From Polynucleobacter sp. MWH-Spelu-300-X4 (GTDB taxonomy: Bacteria; Pseudomonadota; Gammaproteobacteria; Burkholderiales; Burkholderiaceae): a stretch of 64,000 bases of DNA. Position 1 is the stretch's first letter; each line of letters starts with the position of its first letter. The stretch spans positions 1,054,001-1,118,000 of the forward strand of contig NZ_CP061294.1 of the NCBI RefSeq assembly GCF_018687515.1, given 5' to 3'. Positions 27,367 to 37,857 of the stretch are shown piece by piece. Both the position numbers and the translations under genes were made by a program. The notes under the pieces are model-generated. The model made no database searches. It was given only the letters and a program-made list of their open reading frames with translations, and was not told where the DNA came from.

Positions 27367-28125
27367 ATGCTACAGCCAACTTATCGCCCCAACCCCTTAA
27401 AAAAACGCTTAATGCTCTCCCTATGGGCATCTAGCCTTATTGGAGCATTGGTTCTAACTGCCACATTACCAGCAAAAAATGCTGAAGCACAGGCACTTCA
27501 GCTCCCAGGCTCAACTACCACATCGACTGGCTCGAACATATCTAGGCCGACCAAATCAGGACTTGCCGCCCAATCTGACCCTTCTCCTTTTGAAAATAAT
27601 GGCAATGCGGTTCAATCAGCGCAAATGCAACCATCTTTAGCATCACCTTTCATTGTTTTACAAAAAGTACCTGAACCTAAGAACAAAAATGCTATTCCGC
27701 AAGATATTTATAAGTTAATTGGGGATAAAAAATACCCTGAAGCGATTACCGCCATTGATAAAGAACTAGCTAGCAACCCTAGGAATGTTCAACTTAGATT
27801 CATCCGCTCCCGAATTCAAATCGAAATGGGTGAAATAGAGGCTGCTAAAAAAACATTGCTAGAACTCACCCAACAGTTCCCTGAGCTTCCTGAACCCTAT
27901 AACAATCTAGCGGTTCTTCATGCGCAATCAGGCAACCTAGATCAAGCTAAAGAGTACCTTGAGCTTGCCCTCAAGGTTCAACCTGCTTTTCCAGCCGCCT
28001 TAGAAAACCTAGGCGACGTTTACACACGTTTGGCTGCTAGAGCCTACGGCAAAGCTTACTCACTCAATAAACGACTCATAAGTAGTGAAAGAAAGATGAA
28101 ATTAGCCACTCAGATTCTGAATTAA
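27367..28125 (+). CDS. TPR-repeat protein with signal peptide
   Basis: A 252-residue exported protein. Basic N-terminus and hydrophobic helix (about 15-35, cleavage near AEAQA), a low-complexity linker, then at least three tetratricopeptide repeats at about 115-230 (KKYPEAITAIDKELASNP; AEPYNNLAVLHAQSG-like block; FPAALENLGDVYTRLA). Probably a periplasmic scaffold. It lies upstream of ppiB on the same strand with a 78-nt gap. Confidence 0.75.
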   Translation: MLQPTYRPNPLKKRLMLSLWASSLIGALVLTATLPAKNAEAQALQLPGSTTTSTGSNISRPTKSGLAAQSDPSPFENNGNAVQSAQMQPSLASPFIVLQKVPEPKNKNAIPQDIYKLIGDKKYPEAITAIDKELASNPRNVQLRFIRSRIQIEMGEIEAAKKTLLELTQQFPELPEPYNNLAVLHAQSGNLDQAKEYLELALKVQPAFPAALENLGDVYTRLAARAYGKAYSLNKRLISSERKMKLATQILN

Positions 28126-28203
28126 TTTCTAATTATTTTTACAATCTCAAACAATCGCTGTATTTATATTTTCAATTTTATTTAGCTTAAAAAAGGACCT
28201 AAC

Positions 28204-28707
28204 ATGGCAAAAGTACTACTAAAAACTAGCATGGGTAACATCACTCTAGATTTGAATGATGAATTAGCCCCTAAATCAACCGCCAACTTTTTAGAGTACG
28301 TTCGCTCAGGCCATTACAACGACACCATTTTCCATCGTGTGATTGGTAACTTCATGATTCAAGGTGGTGGCATGACATCTGGCATGAAACAAAAATCAAC
28401 ACGCGCACCCATTGATAACGAAGCAGACAACGGCTTACCAAACAAACGTGGGTCTGTTGCAATGGCTCGCACTAGCGATCCTCACTCTGCGACAGCTCAA
28501 TTTTTTATTAATACAGTTGATAACGCATTTCTTAACTTCTCAGCACCTACAGCTCAAGGTTGGGGTTACGCTGTTTTTGGCGAAGTGACTGATGGCTTAG
28601 ATGTGGTTGATGCCATTCGCAAAGTACCAACTGGCAGCTCAGGCTTTCATCAAGATGTTCCAAAAGAAGATGTAACAATCATCGAAGCAACTATTTTGGA
28701 AGAGTAA
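28204..28707 (+). CDS. ppiB: Cyclophilin-type peptidyl-prolyl isomerase B
   Basis: A 167-residue cytoplasmic cyclophilin without signal peptide. The family core [14 protein letters not shown], the catalytic Arg in that block, and [11 protein letters not shown] are intact. AAAAGGACC precedes the ATG. lpxH starts 5 nt after the stop. Confidence 0.95.
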   Translation: MAKVLLKTSMGNITLDLNDELAPKSTANFLEYVRSGHYNDTIFHRVIGNFMIQGGGMTSGMKQKSTRAPIDNEADNGLPNKRGSVAMARTSDPHSATAQFFINTVDNAFLNFSAPTAQGWGYAVFGEVTDGLDVVDAIRKVPTGSSGFHQDVPKEDVTIIEATILEE

Positions 28708-28712
28708 TTAAG

Positions 28713-29495
28713 ATGCACGCGAGCGCCGTTCTCATTTCTGATATTCACCTCACACCGTCCATGCCTAGGACGGCCCAACGTTTTTTTGAATTTCTTGAAA
28801 ATGAAGCGCGCGCTCATGAAGCTTTAATTATTTTGGGTGATTTATTTGAATTTTGGGTTGGCGATGATGCCAAAGCAAAATCTCCATTCCATCTTGAAGT
28901 GGCACAAAAGCTTAGAGCCCTTAGTCAAGCGGGTACTAAGGTTTACTTCATGCATGGCAATCGTGACTTTTTATTAAGTACTCATTACTCGCAAAAAGCT
29001 AACTTAGAAATCTTAAGAGACCCCCAAGTAATGACCATTGCTGGAAAAACTTGGTTGCTAACTCATGGTGATTTGCTTTGTACAGCCGATGTTAACTACC
29101 AACGCTATCGTTCATGCGTACGCAAACCTTGGGTGCAAAAGTTATTTCTTAAATTACCAACAGCTCTGAGAGTTGCCATAGCAAGTAATTTACGCAGCAA
29201 AAGTACAGCCACATACCATCGAGCACAACGATTCACCCCAGATGTTGTCAAAGTAAAAGGTGACGTCACCATCAATGCCACTGCTGAATTAGTGGCAATG
29301 ACCAACTGCAACCATTTAATTCACGGACACACTCATCGCCCTGGCTACCACCAAGAAAGCCTCGGCGGCCAATCATGGGAACGCTGGGTCTTATCGGATT
29401 GGGATTTTGATCACCCTGAAACTGTGCTACCCAAAGGCAACGCATTAAGCATCACCTCTGAGGGCATCAAAGTATTAGATCTTGTTAGATCTTAG
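28713..29495 (+). CDS. lpxH: UDP-2,3-diacylglucosamine diphosphatase
   Basis: A 260-residue calcineurin-like phosphoesterase that produces lipid X in lipid A synthesis. The metal motifs DIHLTP, GDLFEFWVGDD, GNRDF, and HGHTHRPGYH are all present. The ppiB-lpxH pairing is common in Proteobacteria. It implies a lipid-A-bearing outer membrane. Confidence 0.95.
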   Translation: MHASAVLISDIHLTPSMPRTAQRFFEFLENEARAHEALIILGDLFEFWVGDDAKAKSPFHLEVAQKLRALSQAGTKVYFMHGNRDFLLSTHYSQKANLEILRDPQVMTIAGKTWLLTHGDLLCTADVNYQRYRSCVRKPWVQKLFLKLPTALRVAIASNLRSKSTATYHRAQRFTPDVVKVKGDVTINATAELVAMTNCNHLIHGHTHRPGYHQESLGGQSWERWVLSDWDFDHPETVLPKGNALSITSEGIKVLDLVRS

Positions 29496-29510
29496 TATTT
29501 ATCGATTAAC

Positions 29511-30314
29511 TTAAACTTTTGAATGGTGGCGCAATGTGTTGACCATTTGGCCAAAAATACGTGGATTAGCAGCCATAACCTCACCCGTATGAAGGTAAGA
29601 CTCTTCCCCAGCATAATTACCTACCAAACCACCCGACTCAGTAATTAATAAAGCGCCAGCGGCAATATCCCAAGGCTTCAAGCCCTGCTCAAAAAATCCA
29701 TCTACGCGGCCTGCAGCAACATAAGCTAAATCTAAAGAAGCGGCTCCAGGACGACGCAAACCAGCGCACTGACGAGTCATCTCAACAAAGGCTTTTACAT
29801 AAGCTTCAACATCTTGATCTTCCCGATAAGGAAAGCCCGTTGCAATTAAAGCTTCAGTCATTTTTAAACGACCTGCCACACGTAATCTACGGTTATTTAA
29901 ATAAGCACCAGCTCCACGAGTTGCTGTAAATAGCTCATCACGATTAGGGTCATAAACAACGGCTTGCTGAGTTACACCATCAACGGCTAAAGCAATTGAA
30001 ACAGCGTATTGAGGGAATCCGTGAATGAAATTTGTGGTGCCATCTAATGGATCGATGATCCACACATGGCTTGGTTGATCAGCGGCTTGTGAACCGGCAG
30101 TCTCACCTGTTTCTTCCGCTAAAAATCCGTGATCCGGGTAAGCTTCTCTTAAAGTCTCGATAATGGCAGCTTCAGCTGCCTGATCGACTTCAGTAACAAA
30201 ATCGTTGTGTTGTTTACGGGTAACCTGAATACGCTCGCTGTTTAGCGAAGCTCGGTTGATAATATTTCCTGCGCGACGAGCGGCCTTAATGGCCACATTA
30301 AGCATGGGGTGCAT
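29511..30314 (-). CDS. suhB: Inositol-1-monophosphatase family protein SuhB
   Basis: A 267-residue enzyme starting [16 protein letters not shown], the typical SuhB start. Metal motifs: [22 protein letters not shown] and [12 protein letters not shown]. In E. coli SuhB is also part of the rRNA antitermination complex; whether this holds here is unknown. Divergent from trmJ. Confidence 0.94.
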   Translation of the reverse strand: MHPMLNVAIKAARRAGNIINRASLNSERIQVTRKQHNDFVTEVDQAAEAAIIETLREAYPDHGFLAEETGETAGSQAADQPSHVWIIDPLDGTTNFIHGFPQYAVSIALAVDGVTQQAVVYDPNRDELFTATRGAGAYLNNRRLRVAGRLKMTEALIATGFPYREDQDVEAYVKAFVEMTRQCAGLRRPGAASLDLAYVAAGRVDGFFEQGLKPWDIAAGALLITESGGLVGNYAGEESYLHTGEVMAANPRIFGQMVNTLRHHSKV

Positions 30315-30350
30315 AGTATTTTAAGTAACACAACGAATTGGAGAAGAGCA

Positions 30351-31169
30351 ATGTCCAGCGATAAAGCTGCACGACGAAAACCGATTTTAGCTCGAAACGA
30401 AGAAGTTTTGGGAGTTTTGAAGCAAGCGTGGCCTATTCGCTGGGTCATGATGCGCACCAGCCACCCTGGAAATGTTGGCTCTGCGGCTCGCGCACTCAAA
30501 ACAATGGGGTTTCATGAACTACATCTAGTCAATCCGGTTTATCAACACATGGCTAAAAAAGCGGAAGCCATTTCTTTATCCAGCGGCGCTTTTGATGTAC
30601 TAGAAGGATCGCAAAATCATGAATCCCTTATTCACGCTGTTGGCGATAGCCAGCTGGTATTTGGCTTAACTACACGAGACCGTGAATTTGGCCCACCGGC
30701 AATCCCTCTTAGCCAAGCGATTCAAATGGCTGCTAACGCAGCCATCAAGCAAACAAGCGTCTCTTTTGTCTTTGGTACTGAAAGGACGGGGTTAGACAAT
30801 GAAGATCTAAAGCATTGCACCCACAGGGTTTGGATTGATGCCAACCCAGACTACCCCTCATTGAACCTTGCTCAAGCCATGATGATTGTCACGTATTCCA
30901 TGAGACAAGGCCTCATGGATGCACTATCTATTAAATCTGAAAATTTAATGAGTGCCACCTCAGATTTAGCTGATCAAATGGCCATTAGCGCCATGCTAGA
31001 ACATTGGCAACAAGGTTTAGAAGCTATTGGCTATTTAGATCCTGCCAACCCTAAAAAACTCATGCCAAGACTCCAAGCCTTATTTGCCAGATCAGGTCTC
31101 CATAAAGAAGAAATTGATCTTTTACGCGGGATTGCGAAACAAATGCTTCTACACGGTAAAATCAAATAA
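30351..31169 (+). CDS. trmJ: tRNA/rRNA methyltransferase of the SpoU/TrmJ family
   Basis: A 272-residue SPOUT methyltransferase. The start ATG at 30351 has GGAGAAG 4 nt upstream; an earlier in-frame start would overlap suhB. Seen are [21 protein letters not shown] and [14 protein letters not shown]; the knot motif [18 protein letters not shown] is at about 180. TrmJ 2'-O-methylates position 32 of tRNAs. The stop overlaps cysE (TAATG). Confidence 0.9.
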   Translation: MSSDKAARRKPILARNEEVLGVLKQAWPIRWVMMRTSHPGNVGSAARALKTMGFHELHLVNPVYQHMAKKAEAISLSSGAFDVLEGSQNHESLIHAVGDSQLVFGLTTRDREFGPPAIPLSQAIQMAANAAIKQTSVSFVFGTERTGLDNEDLKHCTHRVWIDANPDYPSLNLAQAMMIVTYSMRQGLMDALSIKSENLMSATSDLADQMAISAMLEHWQQGLEAIGYLDPANPKKLMPRLQALFARSGLHKEEIDLLRGIAKQMLLHGKIK

Positions 31170-31732
31170 TGCCTTTATTCGAACACATTGACTCCATTAT
31201 TGCCCGCGACCCAGCGGCTCGTAGCCGCCTAGAGGTCATCCTTTGCTATCCAGGCTTACATGCCATCTGGCTCCATCGTATCGCGCATTTTCTATGGCAT
31301 TTAGGACTCAAACTGCTAGCAAGAATCGTTTCGCACACCGCACGCTTCATAACAGGTATTGAAATCCATCCCGCCGTTATCGTTGGCAAACGCGTCTTTA
31401 TTGATCATGGATTAGGCGTTGTCATTGGTGAAACAACTGTCATCGGTGACGACTGCACGATCTATCAAGGTGTCACCTTGGGCGGAACTTCTTTATACAA
31501 AGGCACGAAACGCCACCCAACCTTAGAGTCTGGAGTAGTTGTTAGTGCAGGCGCTAAGGTATTAGGTGGCTTTACCGTAGGCAAAGATGCACGCATTGGA
31601 TCTAATGCCGTGGTACTAAAAGAAGTACCTGCAGGCGCTACTGCTGTTGGCATCCCTGCTCGCATTGTGCAAACCCAAGACTCTCAACACTCATTTACCG
31701 CTTACGGTATTACCCCTGAAGATCTTAGCTAA
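31169..31732 (+). CDS. cysE: Serine O-acetyltransferase
   Basis: A 187-residue short-form SAT (like EpsC/NifP forms; E. coli CysE is 273). N-terminal helical part [28 protein letters not shown], then a left-handed hexapeptide beta helix with the catalytic [21 protein letters not shown] and HPT. It makes O-acetylserine for cysteine synthesis. Coupled to trmJ and 3 nt before mutS. Confidence 0.94.
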   Translation: MPLFEHIDSIIARDPAARSRLEVILCYPGLHAIWLHRIAHFLWHLGLKLLARIVSHTARFITGIEIHPAVIVGKRVFIDHGLGVVIGETTVIGDDCTIYQGVTLGGTSLYKGTKRHPTLESGVVVSAGAKVLGGFTVGKDARIGSNAVVLKEVPAGATAVGIPARIVQTQDSQHSFTAYGITPEDLS

Positions 31733-31735
31733 ACG

Positions 31736-34384
31736 ATGAATCCACTGGAGTTGGCTAAGCATACGCCTGCGATGCAGCAGTTCTTGCGAATCAAAGCAGA
31801 ACATCCGCACTCTTTGGTGTTCTTTCGTATGGGAGATTTTTATGAACTCTTCTTTGAAGATGCAGAAAAAGCAGCGCGTATTCTAGACATCACTCTCACA
31901 CAGCGTGGGCAGTCAGCCGGCAACCCGATCAAAATGGCCGGCATCCCCTACCATGCCGCAGAACAATATTTAGCCAAGTTAGTTAAATCTGGTGAATCCG
32001 TTGCCATTGCAGAACAAGTAGGCGACCCTGCGGAAAGTAAGGGGCCAGTAGAACGCAAAGTTATGCGTGTGATTACACCAGGGACGCTGACTGATTCAGC
32101 TCTGATGAATGAGCGTCACGACGCCCCATTGCTAGCCATATGCCCTAACAATAAAAAAGGGGCATGGGGCTTAGCTTGGTTAACAGTGGCCAGTGGCAAT
32201 TTACGCATCACACAATGCGACCCAGAAGAACTAGCTCAATATTTGGCCCGCATTCAAGCAGTTGAAATACTCTGTCCATTAGGCACTGAAAAACAAATCA
32301 AAGACGCTTTAAGCGACTCTCATTGGGCTGAGATCCACTTATCCGGTAACAGCATTCCAGATTGGGTTTGGACACCTGATGAAGGCTCACGCCGCCTACA
32401 AGACATCTTTCAAATGAGCAGCCTGCAAGGCATCGGCATTGATCAAGAAGACAAGTTTGCCGTAGCGCTTGCAGCTGTAGCAGCCGTACTTGCCTACGGC
32501 GCTAATACGCAAGGTTTGGGTTGGCATGGAAAATTGCCTCATATTCAAAAATGCCAAGTTGAAGAAGATGCCAGTTATATCGGTATCGATGCCGCCACAA
32601 GAAGAAATTTAGAAATAACAGAAACGCTCCGTGGAGAAACTGAGCCGACACTTTTTTCATTGCTAGACACTTGTTCAAGCGCCATGGGTAGTCGCCTTTT
32701 AAGACACTGGTTACATCACCCACTTAGAAATGCAACGACGATTCAAAATAGACATCAAGCAATTGAATCATTCATCAACAATGCTTTTGCTTTGGAACAC
32801 ATTCGTAGTGCTTTAAGACAAATTGCCGATGTGGAACGCATTAGTGCACGTTTAGCTTTGGGAAGTGCAAGGCCTCGAGACCTTAGCAGCCTACGCGACA
32901 CATTAGCTTCATTACCAGATCTTGCTGAAAAGCTAAAACCATTGGGTCAAAGCTCAACACTCTTAAATGAGTTAGCTGATGCACTAGCTAAAGCACCACC
33001 AGTTCTAGGTTTATTGCAACAGGCTATCGCCCCAGAACCATCAGTAGTTATCCGTGAAGGCGGTGTTATTGCCGATGGCTACAACACTGAATTAGATGAG
33101 TTACGTCGCCTAGGTGATGACTGCGGTCAATTCTTACTCGAACTCGAAACACGTGAACGCGAAAGAACTGGAATCGCCAATCTACGTGTTGAATTCAATA
33201 AAGTTCACGGCTTTTTTATTGAAGTCACCAATGGTCAAGCAGATAAAGTTCCAGAAGATTATCGCCGTAGACAAACACTCAAAAATGCTGAGCGCTACAT
33301 CACGCCAGAACTAAAAGCTTTTGAAGATAAAGCTCTTTCCGCTAAAGAGCGTAGCTTTGCTTTAGAAAAACAGCTATATGAAGCTTTACTTATTGAACTA
33401 CAACAGCACGTCAGTGCCTGTCAGGAAACTGCTGGGGCACTCGCCCAGACTGATGTATTGGCAACTTTTGCCGAGCGCGCCCAAACATTAGACTGGCATC
33501 GAGCCAACTTAACTGAACAAACTGGTCTTCATATTGAAGGTGGCCGACATCCAGTTGTAGAGGATCAATTAGCGAAACGCTCTGAATCTTTTTCACCCAA
33601 CGACGCTCACTTTGATAATGGTCGTCGCATGCTTTTAATTACGGGGCCTAATATGGGTGGTAAATCAACTTATATGCGGCAAATCGCATTAGTTGTTTTA
33701 TTAGCCTATGTAGGCTCTTATGTACCAGCGACACAAGCAACCATAGGGCCTATTGATCGCATTTTCACACGCATTGGTGCTGCAGATGATTTGGCGAGTG
33801 GTCGCTCAACATTCATGGTTGAAATGACGGAAGCTGCGGCTATCCTCCATCGGTCCACCCCTCAATCCTTAGTCTTAATGGATGAAATCGGTCGAGGCAC
33901 ATCTACTTTTGACGGCTTAGCACTCGCTTGGGCAATTGCTCAACAACTCTTATCTAAAAACCAATCGTGGACTTTATTTGCCACACACTACTTAGAATTA
34001 GCAAGTCTTCCGAGCAAGTATCCCCAATGTGCCAATGTACATCTTAGCGCCGTCGAAAAAGGCCAAGGTATTGTTTTTCTACATACCGTGCAACCGGGGC
34101 ATGCTAACCAAAGTTACGGCTTGCAAGTAGCTCAATTAGCAGGCGTACCCCAAGAAGTCATTAAAGAGGCGAAAAAACATTTGTACCGCCTAGAAGAAAC
34201 TGCAAATCAAGATAGCAAGCAAGTAGATTTATTTAGTCATGTGCATGAACCAGAAGTTAGCTCCACTCACCCAGACCAGGAAAAAGCCTTAGCACTTCTC
34301 AAAGACTTTGAAATGATTAACCCTGACAGCTTAAGCCCCAAGGAAGCTCTCGATATTCTTTATCAATTAAAAAATAAGCCTTAA
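31736..34384 (+). CDS. mutS: DNA mismatch repair ATPase MutS
   Basis: An 882-residue full-length MutS. The mismatch-reading Phe-X-Glu is in [15 protein letters not shown] near the N-terminus. Walker A is [13 protein letters not shown] at about 635, Walker B is [17 protein letters not shown], and the C-terminus includes the dimer/tetramer region. Ends in a hairpin that contains its own stop codon. Confidence 0.98.
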   Translation: MNPLELAKHTPAMQQFLRIKAEHPHSLVFFRMGDFYELFFEDAEKAARILDITLTQRGQSAGNPIKMAGIPYHAAEQYLAKLVKSGESVAIAEQVGDPAESKGPVERKVMRVITPGTLTDSALMNERHDAPLLAICPNNKKGAWGLAWLTVASGNLRITQCDPEELAQYLARIQAVEILCPLGTEKQIKDALSDSHWAEIHLSGNSIPDWVWTPDEGSRRLQDIFQMSSLQGIGIDQEDKFAVALAAVAAVLAYGANTQGLGWHGKLPHIQKCQVEEDASYIGIDAATRRNLEITETLRGETEPTLFSLLDTCSSAMGSRLLRHWLHHPLRNATTIQNRHQAIESFINNAFALEHIRSALRQIADVERISARLALGSARPRDLSSLRDTLASLPDLAEKLKPLGQSSTLLNELADALAKAPPVLGLLQQAIAPEPSVVIREGGVIADGYNTELDELRRLGDDCGQFLLELETRERERTGIANLRVEFNKVHGFFIEVTNGQADKVPEDYRRRQTLKNAERYITPELKAFEDKALSAKERSFALEKQLYEALLIELQQHVSACQETAGALAQTDVLATFAERAQTLDWHRANLTEQTGLHIEGGRHPVVEDQLAKRSESFSPNDAHFDNGRRMLLITGPNMGGKSTYMRQIALVVLLAYVGSYVPATQATIGPIDRIFTRIGAADDLASGRSTFMVEMTEAAAILHRSTPQSLVLMDEIGRGTSTFDGLALAWAIAQQLLSKNQSWTLFATHYLELASLPSKYPQCANVHLSAVEKGQGIVFLHTVQPGHANQSYGLQVAQLAGVPQEVIKEAKKHLYRLEETANQDSKQVDLFSHVHEPEVSSTHPDQEKALALLKDFEMINPDSLSPKEALDILYQLKNKP

Positions 34385-34412
34385 TTAAAATATTTAATTA
34401 AGGCTTATTTTT
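34376..34412 (+). terminator. Intrinsic terminator overlapping the mutS stop codon
   Basis: AAGCCTTAATTA pairs with TAATTAAGGCTT (12 bp, 7-nt loop) and is followed by ATTTTT. The mutS TAA is inside the left arm, so a ribosome ending at the stop covers the stem. Confidence 0.88.
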
Positions 34413-34447
34413 GTAACTAATTTCTATGCACGCAGGTGCATCCAATA

Positions 34448-35023
34448 TCAATGCAAGGTTGGGCGCTGCCCCTGTAAAGGTGGCGTTGGATAATCATCCT
34501 CCTCATCCAAACCATCACCCTCAACATCCAATCCAAAAGCTCCCTTAGGATGCCCCTCTTCCACTTCCTCTTCTGTAGCTTCACGCACATCGGAAATCTG
34601 CAACCAAAATTTAAGAGCCAACCCAGCTAAAGGATGATTGCCATCCAATACCACTTTATCTTCAGCCAAATCAGTGACGGTATAAATAAGCGCATCATCC
34701 TCGTCAATATCAGAATCAGCGTCAGCATCATCTAACAAACCCTCAAACTGCATACCAACTTCAAGCGGCTCTGGAAAGCGCGTACGGGCTTCGATTTTTA
34801 ATAATTCAGGGTCATAATCACCAAAAGCATCAGCTGGCTCTAATTGAATCGTGGTCTCATAGCCAATATCATGCCCATCTACCGCTTCTTCTATTTTTGG
34901 AAAAGTGCCATCATATCCACCATGCAAATAAACCATGGGACCTGATGACTCCTCAATCAAATTTCCTTGAGCATCTGTTAAACGGTATTTAAGTGAAACA
35001 ATAGTATTCTTTTGTACTTTCAT
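34448..35023 (-). CDS. FKBP-type peptidyl-prolyl isomerase, SlyD-like
   Basis: A 191-residue protein with the SlyD order: FKBP start VSLKYRLTDAQGNLIEESSGPMVYLHGG, an insert-in-flap chaperone domain with many acidic residues (DDADADSDIDEDDAL), and return to the FKBP fold (VVLDGNHPLAGLALKF). It lacks the His-rich metal tail of E. coli SlyD. Acts in folding of cytoplasmic proteins. Confidence 0.9.
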   Translation of the reverse strand: MKVQKNTIVSLKYRLTDAQGNLIEESSGPMVYLHGGYDGTFPKIEEAVDGHDIGYETTIQLEPADAFGDYDPELLKIEARTRFPEPLEVGMQFEGLLDDADADSDIDEDDALIYTVTDLAEDKVVLDGNHPLAGLALKFWLQISDVREATEEEVEEGHPKGAFGLDVEGDGLDEEDDYPTPPLQGQRPTLH

Positions 35024-35069
35024 AAAACGTATTTTACGTGACTACGCTCAATAAAGCCGCAAACCAATC

Positions 35070-36314
35070 ATGAAATCAAATAAGACCTCCGTATATCAAC
35101 CTCCTAAGCCCCCTCAACCACTTCCAATACAGGAAACTTGGGCCTTACTGGGGGGAATGAGTCCAGAACGATTTATGAAGGAATATTGGCAGAAAAAACC
35201 GCTTTTAGTTCGAGGGGCTATTCCTGCCTTTGCCTTAGCCAAAATTTCTGGGGGAGGCTTAAATAGCCCCATATCCATGGCCGAATTAGCCGAACTATCA
35301 TCCCGCAAAACAGTTGAATCACGCTTGGTTCAAAGCAAACCTTGGTCGCTTAATCACGGCCCCTTTAAACCTAAAACACTGCCAAAACTGAGCGACCCTG
35401 ATTGGACGTTATTAGTACAAGGTGTTAATGGCCACCATCCCGCAGCTAAAACAGTTATGTCTTGGTTTAGATTTATCCCTGAAGCTCGCCTGGATGACTT
35501 AATGATTAGCATTGCTGGCCCGGGCGGTGGTGTTGGCCCCCACTTGGACTCTTATGATGTGTTCTTAATTCAAATGGCTGGTCACAGAAATTGGAGAATT
35601 TCGACTCAAACAGACCTCAGCTTAAAAGAAGGCCTCCCCTTAAAAATTTTAAAAAACTTTAAGCCAACCAATGACTGGGTATTAGAACCTGGAGACATGT
35701 TGTACCTACCTCCCAATGTGGCGCATGATGGTATTGCAGTAGACGCTGGCTGCCAAACTTGGTCTGTGGGGTTCAAGGTTCCAAACTATAAAGATCTTAT
35801 CTCGGAGATACTATGGCGCACCACAGAAGCTCTAGAGAACGATCCAAAGCTTAATCAACTCTACAAAGACCCACAACAAAGAGCTATTCAAGATCCAGCG
35901 CTTGTTCCTCAAGAGCTCATTGATTCTGTTTATGAAAAACTCAATAAAATTCATTGGAGTAAAAGCGATATTTCCTGCACGCTAGCTAGCATCTTGAGTG
36001 AACCTAAGCCGCAAACGTACTTCATCGCGCCCCAATCGTTGCTAGATTTACAGGCCTTTAAAAAAGCCATAACAAAACAAGGCATTAGCCTATCACCGCT
36101 CTCAAAAATCCTACATGATCAAGAGTTTTACTACCTCAACGGTGAAAGTGTCAGCGACGACACTGAAGATGACTGGGTCTTCTGGAAAAAAATATCTATA
36201 AATCAATCCCTTACAAAGGCGGAGTGTATTCAACTGAGTAAACTTATTGAGGATTCCCAAAACCCATGGTTTGAGGCCTATTGCTCCGGTTGGCTAACTC
36301 TGAATTCTCTCTAG
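35070..36314 (+). CDS. roxA: Cupin/JmjC ribosomal-protein hydroxylase (RoxA/YcfD type)
   Basis: A 414-residue Fe(II)/2-oxoglutarate oxygenase. The N-terminal cupin has MSPERFMKEYWQKKPLLVRGA, the iron ligands HLDSYD (HxD) and the distal His in LPPNVAHDGIA, and a C-terminal winged-helix dimerisation region. E. coli YcfD hydroxylates Arg81 of ribosomal protein L16. Same role inferred here. Confidence 0.88.
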   Translation: MKSNKTSVYQPPKPPQPLPIQETWALLGGMSPERFMKEYWQKKPLLVRGAIPAFALAKISGGGLNSPISMAELAELSSRKTVESRLVQSKPWSLNHGPFKPKTLPKLSDPDWTLLVQGVNGHHPAAKTVMSWFRFIPEARLDDLMISIAGPGGGVGPHLDSYDVFLIQMAGHRNWRISTQTDLSLKEGLPLKILKNFKPTNDWVLEPGDMLYLPPNVAHDGIAVDAGCQTWSVGFKVPNYKDLISEILWRTTEALENDPKLNQLYKDPQQRAIQDPALVPQELIDSVYEKLNKIHWSKSDISCTLASILSEPKPQTYFIAPQSLLDLQAFKKAITKQGISLSPLSKILHDQEFYYLNGESVSDDTEDDWVFWKKISINQSLTKAECIQLSKLIEDSQNPWFEAYCSGWLTLNSL

Positions 36315-36447
36315 GGTTAACGCTAGTATTTTTTAAAAAACTATTTATAATCGTTGGCTGATACTTTTAGGTCTTAGCTCGCTAAGTCATTTAAGCATCC
36401 GGTCTAAATCACCGTTAGATGATTAGCTAATCTTTTAAGGAAATAAA

Positions 36448-36609
36448 ATGAAAAAATCACTATTGATCGCTTCTTTGTTAGCAGTTGCTTTGGCAGCTTG
36501 TGGTAAAAAAGAAACTCCAGCTCCAGCTGCTCCAGCTGCTGACGCTGCTGCTCCAGCTGCTCCAGCTGCTGCTCCAGCTGCTCCTGCTGCAGAACCAGCT
36601 AAGAAGTAA
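36448..36609 (+). CDS. Small Ala/Pro-rich lipoprotein
   Basis: A 53-residue product. A lipoprotein signal peptide ends in the lipobox LAAC (Cys18). The mature 36 residues begin CGKKETP and are then almost only Ala and Pro, with short APAAP-type repeats, ending AEPAKK. AAGGAAAT precedes the ATG. A TATAAT at 36346-36351 could be its -10, and the 12-bp palindrome GATTAGCTAATC lies at 36421-36432. A strong terminator follows. Likely an abundant envelope peptide; function unknown. Confidence 0.85.
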   Translation: MKKSLLIASLLAVALAACGKKETPAPAAPAADAAAPAAPAAAPAAPAAEPAKK

Positions 36610-36624
36610 TCCTTCTTAAGATGT

Positions 36625-36652
36625 AAAAAAGCCACCTTCGGGTGGCTTTTTT
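36625..36652 (+). terminator. Strong intrinsic terminator with UUCG loop
   Basis: AAAAAAGCCACC-TTCG-GGTGGCTTTTTT, a perfect stem closed by the very stable UUCG tetraloop with a T-tract, 15 nt after the lipoprotein stop. Confidence 0.95.
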
Positions 36653-36662
36653 TATGGGCACA

Positions 36663-36690
36663 AAAAAGGCCAGATTAATCTGGCCTTTTT
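36663..36690 (-). terminator. Perfect 28-bp palindrome, terminator after bamC
   Basis: AAAAAGGCCAGATT and its exact reverse complement meet without a spacer. T-tracts on both strands make it a bidirectional terminator. It lies 3 nt past the bamC stop. Confidence 0.92.
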
Positions 36691-36693
36691 CTA

Positions 36694-37824
36694 TTACTTA
36701 CCTAACTGCTGATCCAACAAGGTCAGCAACTGAATCGCTACCTCACCAACCTCAGGGGTACCTTTGTCATCCTGCACTGTCACAACAATCGTGCCTGATG
36801 ATTCTTTAACGATCACACGATAGCGCTTAGCTCGCTTCATATCTTCATCAGACTTGCTACTGAACATTTTTTCCCAGAAGCCGCGATCACCTGATAAATC
36901 TTTTGGATTCAAGAAACGTACAAAATAAATACCTTGCGTGCGATCACGATCATCAACCATAAAGTTAGAACGATCTAAACCAACACCAATCTCACGCCAC
37001 GCACGATCAAAGTTAGCAGGGAACTCTAAACGAGGCGTTAACTCTTTCTTCAAATAAGATACTTTTGGTGCACTTGGTGCTTTGCTACCAATCGATGCTC
37101 TAGCCGCAGTTTCTGTATAACCAAGACGTTGCATCAAACGAGCCAAGAATTCAGCTTCTAGCTCAGGATCATTAGCACGTGCAGTCCAAATAGTTTGACT
37201 CTTATCATTACCAGTCAATTGCTCAACTGCACCACGATGAGTAATATAAATTTCTGTCTCACCTTTAGCATTAGTTTCTAAACGCGTGCGGAATTTGTCA
37301 CGCTCGCCTGTTGAATATAGAGAATCTAAAACTTTTCCTAAAGTTCTTCTAATAAAGTCTTGTGGAATCTTGGCGCGGTTCTCAGCCCAGTCAGTTTCCA
37401 TGATGCCAGTTTCAGGCGAATCCGTTAACAATAGAAATCCAGACTCTTGCCAAAATTCACGCACACTTGGATACACACCCTTCGCTGGCTTTGAAACCAC
37501 CAACCAACGGCGATCACCTTCTCTTTCAATGCGCATACCTTGAACAACTGGCAAAACTGTTTCTTTACCTTCAGGCTTAGCAGTAGCAGCTACAGCAGTA
37601 AAACCAGATAAAGTTGCACCACCATCAGGCACCACATAACGCTTATCACCATTAACCACAGTCATATCTGGCGGAAACGCTAAATTAGGTCCTTTTTTTT
37701 CACCAGCTGACTTGTAGTCAATTGTGTCGCCAGAAAATGTCGTTGAGCAAGCTGACATCAACAAGCTGGTTGTCATAGCCAGCAGAATAGTTGCCAAGCT
37801 AGATTTTGAAGATAAGTGACGCAT
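36694..37824 (-). CDS. bamC: Outer membrane assembly lipoprotein BamC
   Basis: A 376-residue lipoprotein (lipobox MSAC, Cys about 26) with an unstructured N-terminal stretch (DTIDYKSAGEKKGPNLAFPPDMT) that in E. coli binds BamD, followed by two helix-grip domains (about 105-230 and 265-375). Part of the BAM machine inserting beta-barrels. Lies after dapA as in many Proteobacteria. Confidence 0.93.
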   Translation of the reverse strand: MRHLSSKSSLATILLAMTTSLLMSACSTTFSGDTIDYKSAGEKKGPNLAFPPDMTVVNGDKRYVVPDGGATLSGFTAVAATAKPEGKETVLPVVQGMRIEREGDRRWLVVSKPAKGVYPSVREFWQESGFLLLTDSPETGIMETDWAENRAKIPQDFIRRTLGKVLDSLYSTGERDKFRTRLETNAKGETEIYITHRGAVEQLTGNDKSQTIWTARANDPELEAEFLARLMQRLGYTETAARASIGSKAPSAPKVSYLKKELTPRLEFPANFDRAWREIGVGLDRSNFMVDDRDRTQGIYFVRFLNPKDLSGDRGFWEKMFSSKSDEDMKRAKRYRVIVKESSGTIVVTVQDDKGTPEVGEVAIQLLTLLDQQLGK

Positions 37825-37857
37825 AAAGTTTCCTAAGTAATATCTGTTAACTGTTGA

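Noticed and set aside
36480..36600. GCT/CCA-rich low-complexity stretch as a DNA repeat
   Set aside because: It is explained as the Ala/Pro part of a lipoprotein gene with correct start, lipobox and stop.
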